The notes under the pieces: model-generated
Told to the model about the DNA's origin: nothing
The model's input: only the letters and a program-made list of their open reading frames with translations
Databases searched by the model: none
Assembly (NCBI RefSeq): GCF_001274945.1
Contig: NZ_LILB01000005.1
Coordinates: 1,564,686-1,628,685, forward strand
Direction of reading: 5' to 3'
Length of the DNA: 64,000 bases
Source: Viridibacillus arvi
Lineage (GTDB): Bacteria > Bacillota > Bacilli > Bacillales_A > Planococcaceae
Program-made: the position numbers and the translations under genes
Shown: piece by piece, positions 19,918 to 29,700 of the stretch
Position numbering within the stretch: the stretch's first letter is position 1
Layout of the letters: every line of letters starts with the position of its first letter

Positions 19918-20727
19918 TTACTTTTCAAAATGATAGCGACCGTTAAACAATTCAAATGTAACTGGTTCTTTTGCTCCTGAGAAGTTAACTTGGAATGGAC
20001 ATTCTCCTAGTTCTGCTAATACTTTTGCAACAACTCCCTCTCCAATAGGGCTAGCAAAGTATAAGTCTCCTCCAGCTAATGTAAGAACCTGTACAATAGA
20101 ATTCAACTCCGGATCGACATACGCTTCTGCAACCTCTAACCCTAAATATCGAGACCATTTTTCAGCAGTTTTTTCAGCATCTATTACTGCAAAAGTAACT
20201 CCTGCAAAGTCCAACTTTTCTGGTTGCTTTCCAATGACTCCTTTTTCAACTTGCTCCTGTCTACGCTTATCATCATTGTCATCCCATTGAATAATAAATG
20301 GCAATTGAAGAGAGTCATTTTCTTCTCCAGCGTAAAGTAATTGCCAGCTAATAATACTGCCATCTGGGCGCTTTCTGTTCATTGGTACTGGACCATTTAC
20401 TGATAAACCTTGCTCTTTCAAACGCTCTGCTATACCTTCAATGTCCGTTGTGCGAACTGCAAATCTTACGAAACCTTCTGTGAAATCATTATTTACTACT
20501 GTTTCAATAAGGCTGTGATGTAAATGCTCTACTCCAGTTACTAGCTCTCTGTCGTATGTACCAAGGTACTCTATATAACTTAGATCAAAGTAGCTAAGTA
20601 CATTGTACGTTCCGCGCCCTTCATGAACGCCACCTTCAACAGCGTGAATTCCTTGATTTTCCAATAATATTATTACTTCTTTTGGTTCATCTACAAAATG
20701 TACTAAGTGATCAAAAGATAATGTCAT
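19918..20727 (-). CDS. VOC-superfamily (glyoxalase-like) protein
   Basis: ATG 20727, eight bases after AAGGGG, gives 269 residues. The N-terminus (LSFDHLVHFVDEPKEVIILL) and the GGVHEGRGTYNVLSYFDLSYIEYLG segment match the glyoxalase-like domain; a second betaalpha-betabetabeta half begins near residue 155 (FAGVTFAVIDAEKTAEKWSR). VOC proteins use a metal for isomerase, dioxygenase or lyase chemistry, or bind ligands. The metal ligands cannot be assigned by eye. It is 12 bases downstream of the M20 gene and shares its SAM riboswitch, so a sulfur-related substrate is possible. Confidence 0.82.
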   Translation of the reverse strand: MTLSFDHLVHFVDEPKEVIILLENQGIHAVEGGVHEGRGTYNVLSYFDLSYIEYLGTYDRELVTGVEHLHHSLIETVVNNDFTEGFVRFAVRTTDIEGIAERLKEQGLSVNGPVPMNRKRPDGSIISWQLLYAGEENDSLQLPFIIQWDDNDDKRRQEQVEKGVIGKQPEKLDFAGVTFAVIDAEKTAEKWSRYLGLEVAEAYVDPELNSIVQVLTLAGGDLYFASPIGEGVVAKVLAELGECPFQVNFSGAKEPVTFELFNGRYHFEK

Positions 20728-20739
20728 GTTCAAATCCCC

Positions 20740-21939
20740 TTATTTAAATAAATAATGTGAAACGATTTTCACAAATGCCTTCTCTATTGTTAATAACGCT
20801 CTTTCATCAAAATCGAATTTCGGATGATGATGTGCAAAATGAGTGCGTTCGTCGTCATTGCGTGAGCCTGCTTTAAAATAAGTACCTGGTTTTTCATTTA
20901 AAAAATACGCAAAATCCTCTCCACCCATTGACGGTTCAAATTCAATTACAGATTCTGTACCGAATTCCACTTCAAATAATTCTTTCACAAGCTCTGTTTC
21001 AGTTGGATGATTGTAAAGGGCTGGGTAGCCATGTAAATAATCAATTTCATATGTGGCATGTGCTGATTCCGTTACTCCTTTGACGATTGAGTAGATTTCT
21101 TCTTTTACCTTATTACGAACTTCATCCGTCATTGTGCGAACTGTTCCTTCAATTATTGCCGAATCTGCAATGATATTAAAGGCACTTCCTGCGTGGAATA
21201 CACCAACTGTCACTACCGCTGCATCAAATGGATTTAAGCGACGACTGACAATTTTCTGCAACGCTCCAACGATTTCACTACCTACAACAATTGAGTCGAT
21301 GGATTGCTGTGGTTTCGCACCATGGCCTCCTAATCCTTGAATTTTAATCGCGAATTTATCAACGGCAGCCATTTTAAACCCATCCCCAACAGATACCTTT
21401 CCAACGGGTGAACCTGAATCTAAATGTGCACCAAATACATAATCGACATCCTTTAATACATCTTCTGCAATCATGAATTTCGCACCACCAGGAGGTTTTT
21501 CCTCCGCATGTTGGAAAATAAAAATGATATTACCGTGCAAATGCTCTCTGTAATGGCTTAACGTTTTCGCTGTCGCAAGTAATGCGGTCGTATGTCCATC
21601 ATGACCACATGCATGCATGACACCATCTTTTTGAGATTTGTATGCAACTTCTTTTAAATCTGTAATAGGTAATGCATCAAAATCTGCTCTTAAAGCGATT
21701 GTTTTACCTGCTTGATCTCCTTTCAAAATACCAATTAAACCATTTCCACCTATCCCTTTTTTTACCTCTAAACCGAAGCTCTCAAGTTTTTCTGCAATAA
21801 ATTTTGCAGTTTCATATTCTTCAAAAGATAACTCTGGATGCTCATGCAAATATCTCCTCCACGCAACAATTTCATCAAAACCTTGATCTATTTCTTCATA
21901 AATTGTAGTTAAAAGTTCTTTTTGCGTTATCGCACTCAT
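20740..21939 (-). CDS. M20-family amidohydrolase (N-acyl-amino acid hydrolase type)
   Basis: 399 residues, ATG after AGGGAGGAA. Binuclear-zinc motifs of M20D enzymes are intact: MHACGHDGHTTALLATA, the catalytic FQHAEEKPPGGAK, GAHLDSGSPVGK, GGHGAKPQQSID in the dimerisation domain, and a late His in THFAHHHPKFDFDE. Relatives hydrolyse N-acetyl-amino acids, N-acetylcysteine conjugates, hippurate or indole-acetyl amino acids. The upstream SAM-I riboswitch implies induction when methionine/SAM is low, which favours release of methionine, cysteine or a sulfur conjugate. That specificity is inference. Confidence 0.9.
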   Translation of the reverse strand: MSAITQKELLTTIYEEIDQGFDEIVAWRRYLHEHPELSFEEYETAKFIAEKLESFGLEVKKGIGGNGLIGILKGDQAGKTIALRADFDALPITDLKEVAYKSQKDGVMHACGHDGHTTALLATAKTLSHYREHLHGNIIFIFQHAEEKPPGGAKFMIAEDVLKDVDYVFGAHLDSGSPVGKVSVGDGFKMAAVDKFAIKIQGLGGHGAKPQQSIDSIVVGSEIVGALQKIVSRRLNPFDAAVVTVGVFHAGSAFNIIADSAIIEGTVRTMTDEVRNKVKEEIYSIVKGVTESAHATYEIDYLHGYPALYNHPTETELVKELFEVEFGTESVIEFEPSMGGEDFAYFLNEKPGTYFKAGSRNDDERTHFAHHHPKFDFDERALLTIEKAFVKIVSHYLFK

Positions 21940-22054
21940 TCAATATTCCTCCCTCGATTTATATTTTTAATTCAAATCGGTTTACTTTGTATTAGAGTTA
22001 AATTGTTTTCTTAGGAAACTTTTCATTATATGCTTTGCAAATTTATTTCATGAT

Positions 22055-22216
22055 AATAAAAAAGTCGATTTCTCTATTTCATTTAGAGAAATCGACTTGG
22101 TATGTAAGTCCATCCTCATCTATCAAGTCTTTAATCAACTTGCTGGAAGTAGCACCTTGCTTTAATAGCGGTTGCTGAGATATCACAGGGCCAGTCCCTC
22201 CATCTCTCTTGATAAG
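22055..22216 (-). promoter_or_regulatory. SAM-I riboswitch (S-box) with terminator
   Basis: On the minus strand from 22216: CTTATCAAGAGAG, GGAGGGACTGGCCC, TGTGATA, CAGCAACC, AAGGTGCTACTTCCAGC and a closing CTTGATAG (complement of 22119-22127). These are the S-box blocks in order. A 15-bp perfect terminator stem follows (22062-22076 with 22084-22098) ending in a T-run. The gene downstream is the M20 hydrolase at 21939. SAM binding should terminate transcription. Some core positions deviate from the strict consensus (ATCTCAGCAACC in place of AAACCCGGCAACC). Confidence 0.92.
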
Positions 22217-22247
22217 AAAACCTATTGAATTAGTAGTAATTAAAATC

Positions 22248-22276
22248 ATGTTACGCTAATCTATTAAAAATTGCAA
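22248..22276 (-). promoter_or_regulatory. Promoter for the SAM-riboswitch operon
   Basis: Minus-strand TTGCAA (22271-22276), a 17-base spacer and TAACAT (22248-22253), about 25 bases before the riboswitch. The -10 is weak. Confidence 0.55.
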
Positions 22277-22299
22277 TAATTTTCCTGCGTTTTTCTAAA

Positions 22300-23361
22300 T
22301 CAATACGGCGCTTTCTGATAAAGATAATTTGGTGTTTTGCGTTCATTGTCATATGGTTTATGGAATATATGCGTTGTAGCCGGTGATAATGGTGGAATAA
22401 GCCATGTCCAATTCCCTGTTACGTCACGCCCTGCATTTTGTTCATTAGATTCGAAGCGTTTGAATTGTTGTGCTGCCGTATGGTGATCAACAATGCTCAC
22501 TTCATCTTCTTTATACGAATATAAAACTGCCGCATTCAATTCAACTAACGCACGGTCTTTCCATAAAGAAGAATTTGAAACTGTATTTAAACCCATCTTT
22601 TCTGCGATTGTCGGTAGCATATTATATCGATAGTCATCCGCTAAATTACGTGCACCAATTTCAGTTCCCATATACCAACCATTAAAAGGAGCAGCTGCAT
22701 ATGTAATACCACCAACTTCTAATTTCATATTCGAAATCATCGGTACCGCATACCACTTCAGACCAAGGTCCTTAAACCACTCAAACTCAGGGTGTCGGAT
22801 TGGAACTTCCAATATATACTCTGCTGGAATATCGAATAATTGCGGTTCTCTTTCTTGAACTTGAATAACAAGTGGCAATACATCGAAACGCCCACCTTGT
22901 CCTTGCCAGCCAAGTTGCTCACATTTCTTCGTAAACTCTACCGAATCCGGATCTCCCACAATACCATCTGCCGTTTCATAACCAGCATATCGGATTAATT
23001 GATGATTCCAAATACGTACATTACGTTGAGAGAAAATTGTAATCGTCGGACGGATTCGACCACCATTTGTTGCAAAATCAATATGCTCTAGAAGTCCTTG
23101 AAAAATGTCTTGCTCACTTGTTAGTTCGCGCCGATCAAGCACTTGCAACGTTTGCCAAAACAAACGACCAATACATTTATTGCTATTACGCCAACCTACT
23201 TGTGCACCAAATTTCAGTTCATCTATTGTATGTTCATAAAATCCATTCTCTTGGATATCATGCTCTACTTCAGCTAAGCGTCTTACTAATTCCTCTTCAG
23301 ATCGCTCTGTTTCCGAATAATACAACTTTATAAAATCAATAGCCTCATTCAACATCGCCAT
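22300..23361 (-). CDS. nos: Bacterial nitric oxide synthase oxygenase
   Basis: The start at ATG 23361, just after AGGAGG, gives 353 residues; ATG 23355 is an alternative with better spacing. The heme-thiolate motif WRNSNKCIGRLFWQ puts the axial cysteine at residue 63. The substrate-arginine segment GWYMGTEIGARNLADDYRYN and the pterin-side WTWLIPPLSPATTHIFH are conserved. The enzyme oxidises arginine to NO and citrulline with reducing power from general flavodoxin-type reductases, because no reductase domain is attached. In Bacillus NO protects against oxidative stress and antibiotics. Monocistronic. Confidence 0.95.
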   Translation of the reverse strand: MAMLNEAIDFIKLYYSETERSEEELVRRLAEVEHDIQENGFYEHTIDELKFGAQVGWRNSNKCIGRLFWQTLQVLDRRELTSEQDIFQGLLEHIDFATNGGRIRPTITIFSQRNVRIWNHQLIRYAGYETADGIVGDPDSVEFTKKCEQLGWQGQGGRFDVLPLVIQVQEREPQLFDIPAEYILEVPIRHPEFEWFKDLGLKWYAVPMISNMKLEVGGITYAAAPFNGWYMGTEIGARNLADDYRYNMLPTIAEKMGLNTVSNSSLWKDRALVELNAAVLYSYKEDEVSIVDHHTAAQQFKRFESNEQNAGRDVTGNWTWLIPPLSPATTHIFHKPYDNERKTPNYLYQKAPY

Positions 23362-23712
23362 AGTTCCTCCTGTCACCAATCGACTTCCTATCTACCATCA
23401 TAGAAGAAGTGATTTCCATGAGACAAGGCATAAGACTTAAATAATGTGGTGATTTTGTGGCAACTTCTAATTTTGGCATAAACCGATTTAATTTGAATGA
23501 ATTTTTAGAATAAACAATATAATAACATCTTCTTAAAATTCAGCTTAAAGTGTAAATAAAAAACGCCCCTGAAAGGATTTAGTTGAAAAATATATTCTAA
23601 TTCCATTAGAAGTCTATTTATTAAATTTTTTTGACATTGATATCCCACTCTCCACAGAGAGTAAACACGATTCATTACTTATAATCAAGATTATATACTT
23701 ATTACCGAATAA
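23362..23712. other. Intergenic stretch with no identified gene
   Basis: This 351-base AT-rich interval carries the nos promoter region. I see no open frame with a ribosome site. Near the diguanylate cyclase stop is a 16-base dyad (TATAATC-AA-GATTATA, 23680-23695) and a short ACTCTC/GAGAGT hairpin; neither has a terminator T-run. Confidence 0.6.
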
Positions 23713-24900
23713 TCATACAATCGAATAATTATTACGACCGCTTTTTTTTACTTTATATAATGCTTTATCGGCGCTTTTGATTACAGTTTCTACATCAGTT
23801 GAGTTAGAACAAGGCAATGTACAAGCGCCAATACTTACCGTCACAATGTTAGATACAGGTGAATTTTCGTGAAGAATAAACAATTTTGATATAGCCATTT
23901 CAATCAATTTGCATTGTGTGTGGACCTGTTCTTCCGTCAAATCCCTTCCAACTACGACAAATTCTTCCCCACCCCACCTTACTGGGATACAATCGTATTC
24001 TTGTACTGTATCGGCAATTGCTTGTGCGATAGAACGCAGTGTATTATCGCCACGATTGTGTCCATGATGGTCATTATAATTTTTGAAGTAATCGATATCA
24101 ATTAAAATAATTGTCACATCTATAGATTTTCCAGCACGATTTCTGTATATATCTTGTATATCTCGTTGAAAGCCATGTCGATTATAGATACCCGTCAACT
24201 CATCATAATAGGCTTTTAATGACAATTGCCTATTTGCTTTTTGTAGCTGATCTGTCAATATCGCATTTCGTTTCAATTCTACAAGCCACTGTTCCTTCGT
24301 TTTATATGACTTCAAATAATCTCTGTAAACTACTCTTGAAAGTATAAAAGTTATGATAACAATAAGCGCTACAAAGTAAAGTTGTAGATAGAATAGATAG
24401 AAATCATGATGAGCTATTGGAATTCCTACCACTAAAATTGTAGTTGCAATTATGATAGGCAACAATATTTGGTTTATTGATGTATAAAATAGTACTGCAC
24501 AAAGTAGCATACACAATGTATAGACCATAAAATCCTGATATTGTACTTGATCCATTACAGAAATAATCGCTCCATAAGTCATTGAAATGGTAATATAGAC
24601 AACAATAATTTTTTCCCATTTATCAATATGTTTAACAGAGCAATTGGATACCTTCATTTGTCTATTAACAATGTAAAAACAATATACATTAAACAAACAA
24701 AATGACGTATATACCACCATATATTGAAATGGAAAATTCGGATGAAAACTTGAAAAAGACGTAATTCCAATATTAACAATACCAATCAAAACAATAACAA
24801 CCACATACACTTTTGTTATCAACAACATGCGTGACATATTATCCAACAATCGTTCTTTTCGAAAAACAAGCTCTTGTTTAGAGTCTTGGTCCTTCCTCAT
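23713..24900 (-). CDS. Membrane diguanylate cyclase (GGDEF)
   Basis: ATG 24900 after TGGGAG gives 395 residues; an upstream ATG/TTG at 24915/24918 is possible. About six membrane helices occupy residues 20-190, followed by a coiled linker and a GGDEF domain: LTGIYNRHGFQRDI, DIDYFKNYNDHHGHNRGD and the active site RWGGEEF. The RxxD inhibitory site normally five residues before GGEEF is absent (QEYD), so product feedback is probably weak. It makes cyclic di-GMP from GTP. Its promoter at 25174-25206 is nearly identical to that of the giant adhesin, tying it to surface attachment. Confidence 0.9.
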   Translation of the reverse strand: MRKDQDSKQELVFRKERLLDNMSRMLLITKVYVVVIVLIGIVNIGITSFSSFHPNFPFQYMVVYTSFCLFNVYCFYIVNRQMKVSNCSVKHIDKWEKIIVVYITISMTYGAIISVMDQVQYQDFMVYTLCMLLCAVLFYTSINQILLPIIIATTILVVGIPIAHHDFYLFYLQLYFVALIVIITFILSRVVYRDYLKSYKTKEQWLVELKRNAILTDQLQKANRQLSLKAYYDELTGIYNRHGFQRDIQDIYRNRAGKSIDVTIILIDIDYFKNYNDHHGHNRGDNTLRSIAQAIADTVQEYDCIPVRWGGEEFVVVGRDLTEEQVHTQCKLIEMAISKLFILHENSPVSNIVTVSIGACTLPCSNSTDVETVIKSADKALYKVKKSGRNNYSIV

Positions 24901-25173
24901 CGGGGCCACTCCCATCAATCGGCTCGCATTATTCCCTTATGAAATCCTATTTTGTTCAATACATTCCAACACTGCTATAAAATATTTCACCTTCGATCGA
25001 ACCTAATTCATAGTCCTAAACTTAACAATACACACGTTTCATAGTATTAATCCCCCTAAAATAACCATAGATAGATGCACACAATTATGTCAATGGTAAC
25101 GGTTTTTTTTTAATAAATTATATAATAAGTTCTTTACTTAGATTTAATACTAATTTAGATCATTTATTTAGTA

Positions 25174-25206
25174 ATACTAACCATTAGTTCTAAACAAATT
25201 CTGAAC
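25174..25206 (-). promoter_or_regulatory. Putative activated promoter A (diguanylate cyclase)
   Basis: On the minus strand: GTTCAGAA then GTTTAGAA spaced 11 bases apart, then a -10 (TAGTAT, complement of 25174-25179). The block matches promoter B (31793-31825) at the same spacing; in the 27 bases upstream of the -10, 23 are identical. No -35 consensus is present, which fits an activator-dependent promoter. The leader to the gene would be about 265 bases. Confidence 0.65.
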
Positions 25207-25280
25207 AAAATGTGATGTGTGTACAATTATTTACATTATTAGTAATTAACAACTGTCCAAATATTAAATCAGAAATACTA

Positions 25281-25313
25281 AAAACCCTAACTTCTGTAGA
25301 AGTTAGGGTTTTT
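25281..25313. terminator. Terminator after the transglutaminase-like gene
   Basis: A 14-bp perfect stem (25281-25294 with 25299-25312) and four-base loop, flanked by A-run and T-run so that it can act on both strands; the gene end on the minus strand is 25 bases away. Confidence 0.93.
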
Positions 25314-25337
25314 AACAGCATTTTACAGTTAACATTT

Positions 25338-26471
25338 TCATTTAGCATTAAGAGCTAATTGGTGAATTTCCCCTGATTCATTTTCTTTATAATAAAGTAC
25401 TTTACTTTTTACATACAAGTCTACGACATGGGTGGATTTTATTTTAGTTTTATTTTGACCATTTAACTTCACTTTATATAAATAACCACCATCAGAATAA
25501 TTACTATAGTAAATCCATTGGCCATATACGGCTAAGAAAGGTACTCTGTCGTTGACAACTTTTAATTGCTTATTACTTTTTTTATCCATCTTAAATAATT
25601 GATCATTTTTGTTATTTGAAAAATAATATGTTCCACTTTTTTCAATCACGTTCCCCATATTGTGGAAATATCTGTATTTTTCACTATTTGCGTTCGGAAA
25701 CTCTTTTTCTTTCCAGCTATGATCTTTTTTCAATTGTGCATTACTTAGTAAAAAATAATGATAGTTGACAACTCCAGTTTTGTTTGGAATTGGATCATCC
25801 CAAGTCGTATCGATATGATAGTACTCACCATTAATCTTCACCATGTTCCAAGAGTGGCTCTCGCCTTTACTACTTCCCGTAACAACAATTGTTTCCACTC
25901 CTACATTATTTAAAAGTAGTTGCATTGACTTTGAATACCCATCACAAACGGCAACTTTATTCACTAAAGCACCAAAAACTTCATAAGAATCTCTGGAAAC
26001 CTTATCTTTTCTATGGTTTTTGTAATCATATTTTACCGATAAAACTAGATAATCATGAATAGCTTTTATCTTTTCTATATCACTCATATTTTTTTTTATT
26101 TTTACATTTATTATACGCTTTACTTCGGCATCAATCTTGTTCTTCTTTTTAAGAATACTTTGTTTACTGCCATCATATTTAAATTTGATTGTTCCAGTTG
26201 AGAATGTAGTTGCTCCATTATAATAAAAAATTTCCGGATGATCCTCAACTACATTATTTACGATTGACCCAATTTCTTCAGGCCTTACTTCGCTAGAATT
26301 AAAATATGTACTTGCTTCTACATTTTGCAAGCTTTTGAGAATATTATTATATGTCTTTTGTTCTTCGTTACTCAAAGATTTTGTTGAGATAGTGCTCCTT
26401 GCAAAGGTTTGCATAGGAAAGATGCTTGCTATTAAAATAATCCCTAGAATCACCTTCATTAACTGTTTCAT
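25338..26471 (-). CDS. Secreted transglutaminase-like protein
   Basis: 377 residues with a signal peptide (MKQLMKVILGIILIASIFPM, cleavage near TFA-RS). A transglutaminase/cysteine-protease core has the full triad: Cys176 in AVCDGYS, His206 in GESHSWN and Asp221 in YHIDTTWDDP. The C-terminal ~130 residues form beta-repeat sequence with YYSNYSDGGYLYKVKLNG, resembling DUF5050-type modules. Bacterial members cleave or cross-link cell-surface proteins or peptidoglycan. It lies directly downstream of the LPQTG adhesin behind a terminator, so a role in modifying the surface layer is plausible but unproven. Confidence 0.88.
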   Translation of the reverse strand: MKQLMKVILGIILIASIFPMQTFARSTISTKSLSNEEQKTYNNILKSLQNVEASTYFNSSEVRPEEIGSIVNNVVEDHPEIFYYNGATTFSTGTIKFKYDGSKQSILKKKNKIDAEVKRIINVKIKKNMSDIEKIKAIHDYLVLSVKYDYKNHRKDKVSRDSYEVFGALVNKVAVCDGYSKSMQLLLNNVGVETIVVTGSSKGESHSWNMVKINGEYYHIDTTWDDPIPNKTGVVNYHYFLLSNAQLKKDHSWKEKEFPNANSEKYRYFHNMGNVIEKSGTYYFSNNKNDQLFKMDKKSNKQLKVVNDRVPFLAVYGQWIYYSNYSDGGYLYKVKLNGQNKTKIKSTHVVDLYVKSKVLYYKENESGEIHQLALNAK

Positions 26472-26665
26472 CTATACCATTCCTAACCTTTTCTTTTCTC
26501 TAATTATATTAAATATAGTTCTAAATAAGTATCCAACATTAGTTATATTGACTCCATCTGACGTAATTCGGCAGTGAACATATGTATCTATAACGATAAT
26601 ACAAATGTTCAATTTTAAGACTAAATACCTACAAAATTACCTTATTATCTATTCGTTTCCTAAAA

Positions 26666-26708
26666 TAAAAAAAGGACTATCAGTGGTAAATCCCCACTAA
26701 ATAGTCCT
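26666..26708 (-). terminator. Terminator after the adhesin gene
   Basis: AGGACTAT (26673-26680) pairs with ATAGTCCT (26701-26708), with an inner GTGG/CCAC stem, followed by seven T on the minus strand. Confidence 0.92.
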
Positions 26709-26714
26709 CTTTTT

Positions 26715-29700
26715 CTATGCCTTTGTACTTCTTCTGTTATATAAAACCCATAAACCAAACAGGATAGCTAAAATCCCTATAAATAAGGTACCTGCTGGAT
26801 AATCTACACCTGTTTGTGGAAGTAATTTACTTTCTTTTACGCTTCCCAGATTATTTGGCTTATCCTCATTTTTATTATACCCAGAATTATTCGGCTTACC
26901 TGTATCACTCGGTTTTCCTGGTGTGTTAGGATTACCCGAATTGTTTGGCCCTCCAGGATTATTTGGATTTCCTGGTTTGCTCGGTTTGCCTGGTTCTCCT
27001 GGTTCACCTGGGTCAACTGGTTTGCCTGGGTCAACTGGTTTACCTGGGTCAACTGGTTTGCCTGGATCAACTGGTTTACCTGGGTCAACTGGTTTGCCTG
27101 GATCAACTGGTTTGCCTGGATCAACTGGTTTGCCTGGATCAACTGGTTTGCCTGGATCAACTGGTTTGCCTGGATCAACTGGTTTGCCTGGATCAACTGG
27201 ATGTTTGTATTCATTTGTTTTTGTTAAGTCCAGTATTTCAATTTGTTCTTTTTGGATAGCAAATTCTATCGGCTTGCTATCTAGTATATAACCAGCTGGA
27301 GCTTTTGTTTCAATAAGTTGATAGAATCCTTCATCAAGATTCTCTTCATAAATTTCACCATTTTTATCTGTTATTAGTTTCTCTTTTCCACTAACAACGG
27401 TATACTCATCTGTCTCTAGCTTTTTATACATCAATTTGAATTCTGCATCTTTTAATACGATTTTAGAATTATTTGCATCTACTTTTTTCAATTTAAATGC
27501 TCGGATAATTTTGTTGTTTTTAATTGTTATTTCTTTATCTGATTTGTCTAGAGTAACAACCACATTACTATCCTTCGAATCAATTGCGTAACCATTTGGA
27601 GCAGTGGTTTCTTTTAATGTGTAATTATCATAAGGTAAGTTTTCAAATACTATCTTACCTTTTGCATTTGTTATTTTTGTATCGACTAAAGAATTTTTAC
27701 TGTCGTAAAGTTCAAAGATTGCACCTTCTAAAACTTTACTAGCATCTGCCGCGTCCACTTTAATGACTGATAGGTTTCCTTTGCCTCTAACATTTTCTTT
27801 TTTCACTACTTCTACTTTAGTTTGATCCTTCTCAATTGTGAATCCAACTGGTTCTCCGTCTAATAAATAATGTTTAGGTGCTTGTGTTTCAACAAACTGA
27901 TACTTACCAGGTTCAAGATTATTTACAATAATTTTGCCATCTTCATCAGTTGTTAGTGCTGTTTTAATTGTCTTATATTCAGTATCTTGCTTTTGTTGAA
28001 GGTCAAATATCGCGCCTTGCAGTGTCGTAGCGGAATTTTCCTTATCAACTTTTATTAGCTCAACAGCTTGAATGATTCTATTATTGTAAATAATTTCTTC
28101 GTTAGCGCCACTAATCTCTATTTTTTTTGTATCATTAATACCTACAACATATCCTTTAGGGGCATGATCCTCTTTTAATAAATAGTTTCCGTAAAGCAAT
28201 TTTTCAAACTTCACAGTACCATCTTCGCCTGTAGTCAACGTTTTGATGACTACACCACTGTCCTCATCGATTAGTGAGAATACAGCTCCTTCAAGAGGTT
28301 TTGTTTTATCATCAGCAGCAAATTTCTTTACTTCTAGACTACCAACTTTACCTTCCCCTGTTCCTGAACCTGTTGTTTTTTTAACTTCAACAACGGCTTT
28401 AGATTCAGTTGTTTCCTCTAAAATTTGGTCGCCTGTCAATGTAATATCGTTATTAATCTTAGCTCCCACTTTATCTAAAATAAGTGACTGATATTCTAGA
28501 ATATAAGGAGTGTCAATTGAATTCTTAAAGGTAAGCTCAAAGAAATCCTTATCGCCCTCTCCCTTTTTAAATTCAATTTTATATTGGTCGTGTTCTAATT
28601 CTTTTCCTTTTGCAACGTTCCCTTTTTCATCAACTGTAGTAGCGTATAGATGGAAGGAGTTTTCGAGTATAGATTGGTTACCACTTGGATTATCTGTTAA
28701 TTTCACATTCGATACGCTTGATTGCCCGAAGTTAATATTAACCTTCCAATTAATAATCTTACCTTTCTGTACTCCTGATTTTTTAGTATATTCGCCTCCA
28801 TGTTGCACGGATACACTTGCAGAAAGATCAGTTACTTTTTTCCCGTCATTATATAGTGTCGCAGTGTTACTATATTTATTTTTAATAAGTGAATCTTTCA
28901 AACTTGTTTTATATGAAATTAAATATGGTTCATTAATTTCATTATTGAAAATCACTTTAAAACCTGGTTTATCACCAGGATTCCACTCAACTGTATAATC
29001 CTGACCTTCTACTAACGCTTCTTTATTTGTGCCGTTTGCTCCACCCGTTAAAGACATTTTATATACTTTTAATGAATCCTCAACAAGTTTTTGATTGTCT
29101 AAAATGAAATCTTCTACATATGCATTTGATAGTGTTTTAAGGTTGTAATTTACACCGATATTCCATGTTATTTCTTTATCTACAGCATTGTACGAGCCGT
29201 TTTTAAAACCGTTAGATTGCGTATATTCATCCGGCGTAAATTTTGCCGTTGCTTCTTTTGATTTATCTTTACCATCTTTATCAGTCCATGTAAGACTTAC
29301 GTTGTTTTCTAAATAATTTAAAGATTCTTTTTCACGATTTTCATAATTAAATTTTGTTTTATATTCAATTACATGTGGTGTATTAATTTCTTTTGTAAAT
29401 TCAATTGTGAAGCCATTACCATCTGTATCTTCTTTTAATGTGTAATCTTCACCTTTTTTAAGTTCATTTCCAGCTGTTGTGATTTTAAGTGTGTCCGGAA
29501 GTAATGTTAGCCCTTTATTTGTAAATGAGTCTACAAGTTTAACGTTTTTCATTGAATGACTATCTTTGTTTATGGAAATCATCCATGTTGCTGTTTTGTT
29601 TTTATAATCTGAACTTACATAATATTTTTCTAGTATTTGTTGGTAAATGGTCTCTTTTCCTGTTCCTTGTCCACCATTACCAGATGTCACTTCATTTATG

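Noticed and set aside
27003-27200. Possible CRISPR array from regularly spaced repeats
   Set aside because: Units are contiguous 18-mers without spacers and encode a protein stalk.
26923-27291. Collagen-like Gly-X-Y open frame on the strand opposite the adhesin stalk (GLPGSTGLPGSTG)
   Set aside because: It is the mirror of the PVDPGK repeats: an 18-bp unit with no stop reads open in several frames. There is no ribosome site, signal peptide or promoter, and it is antisense to an obvious gene.
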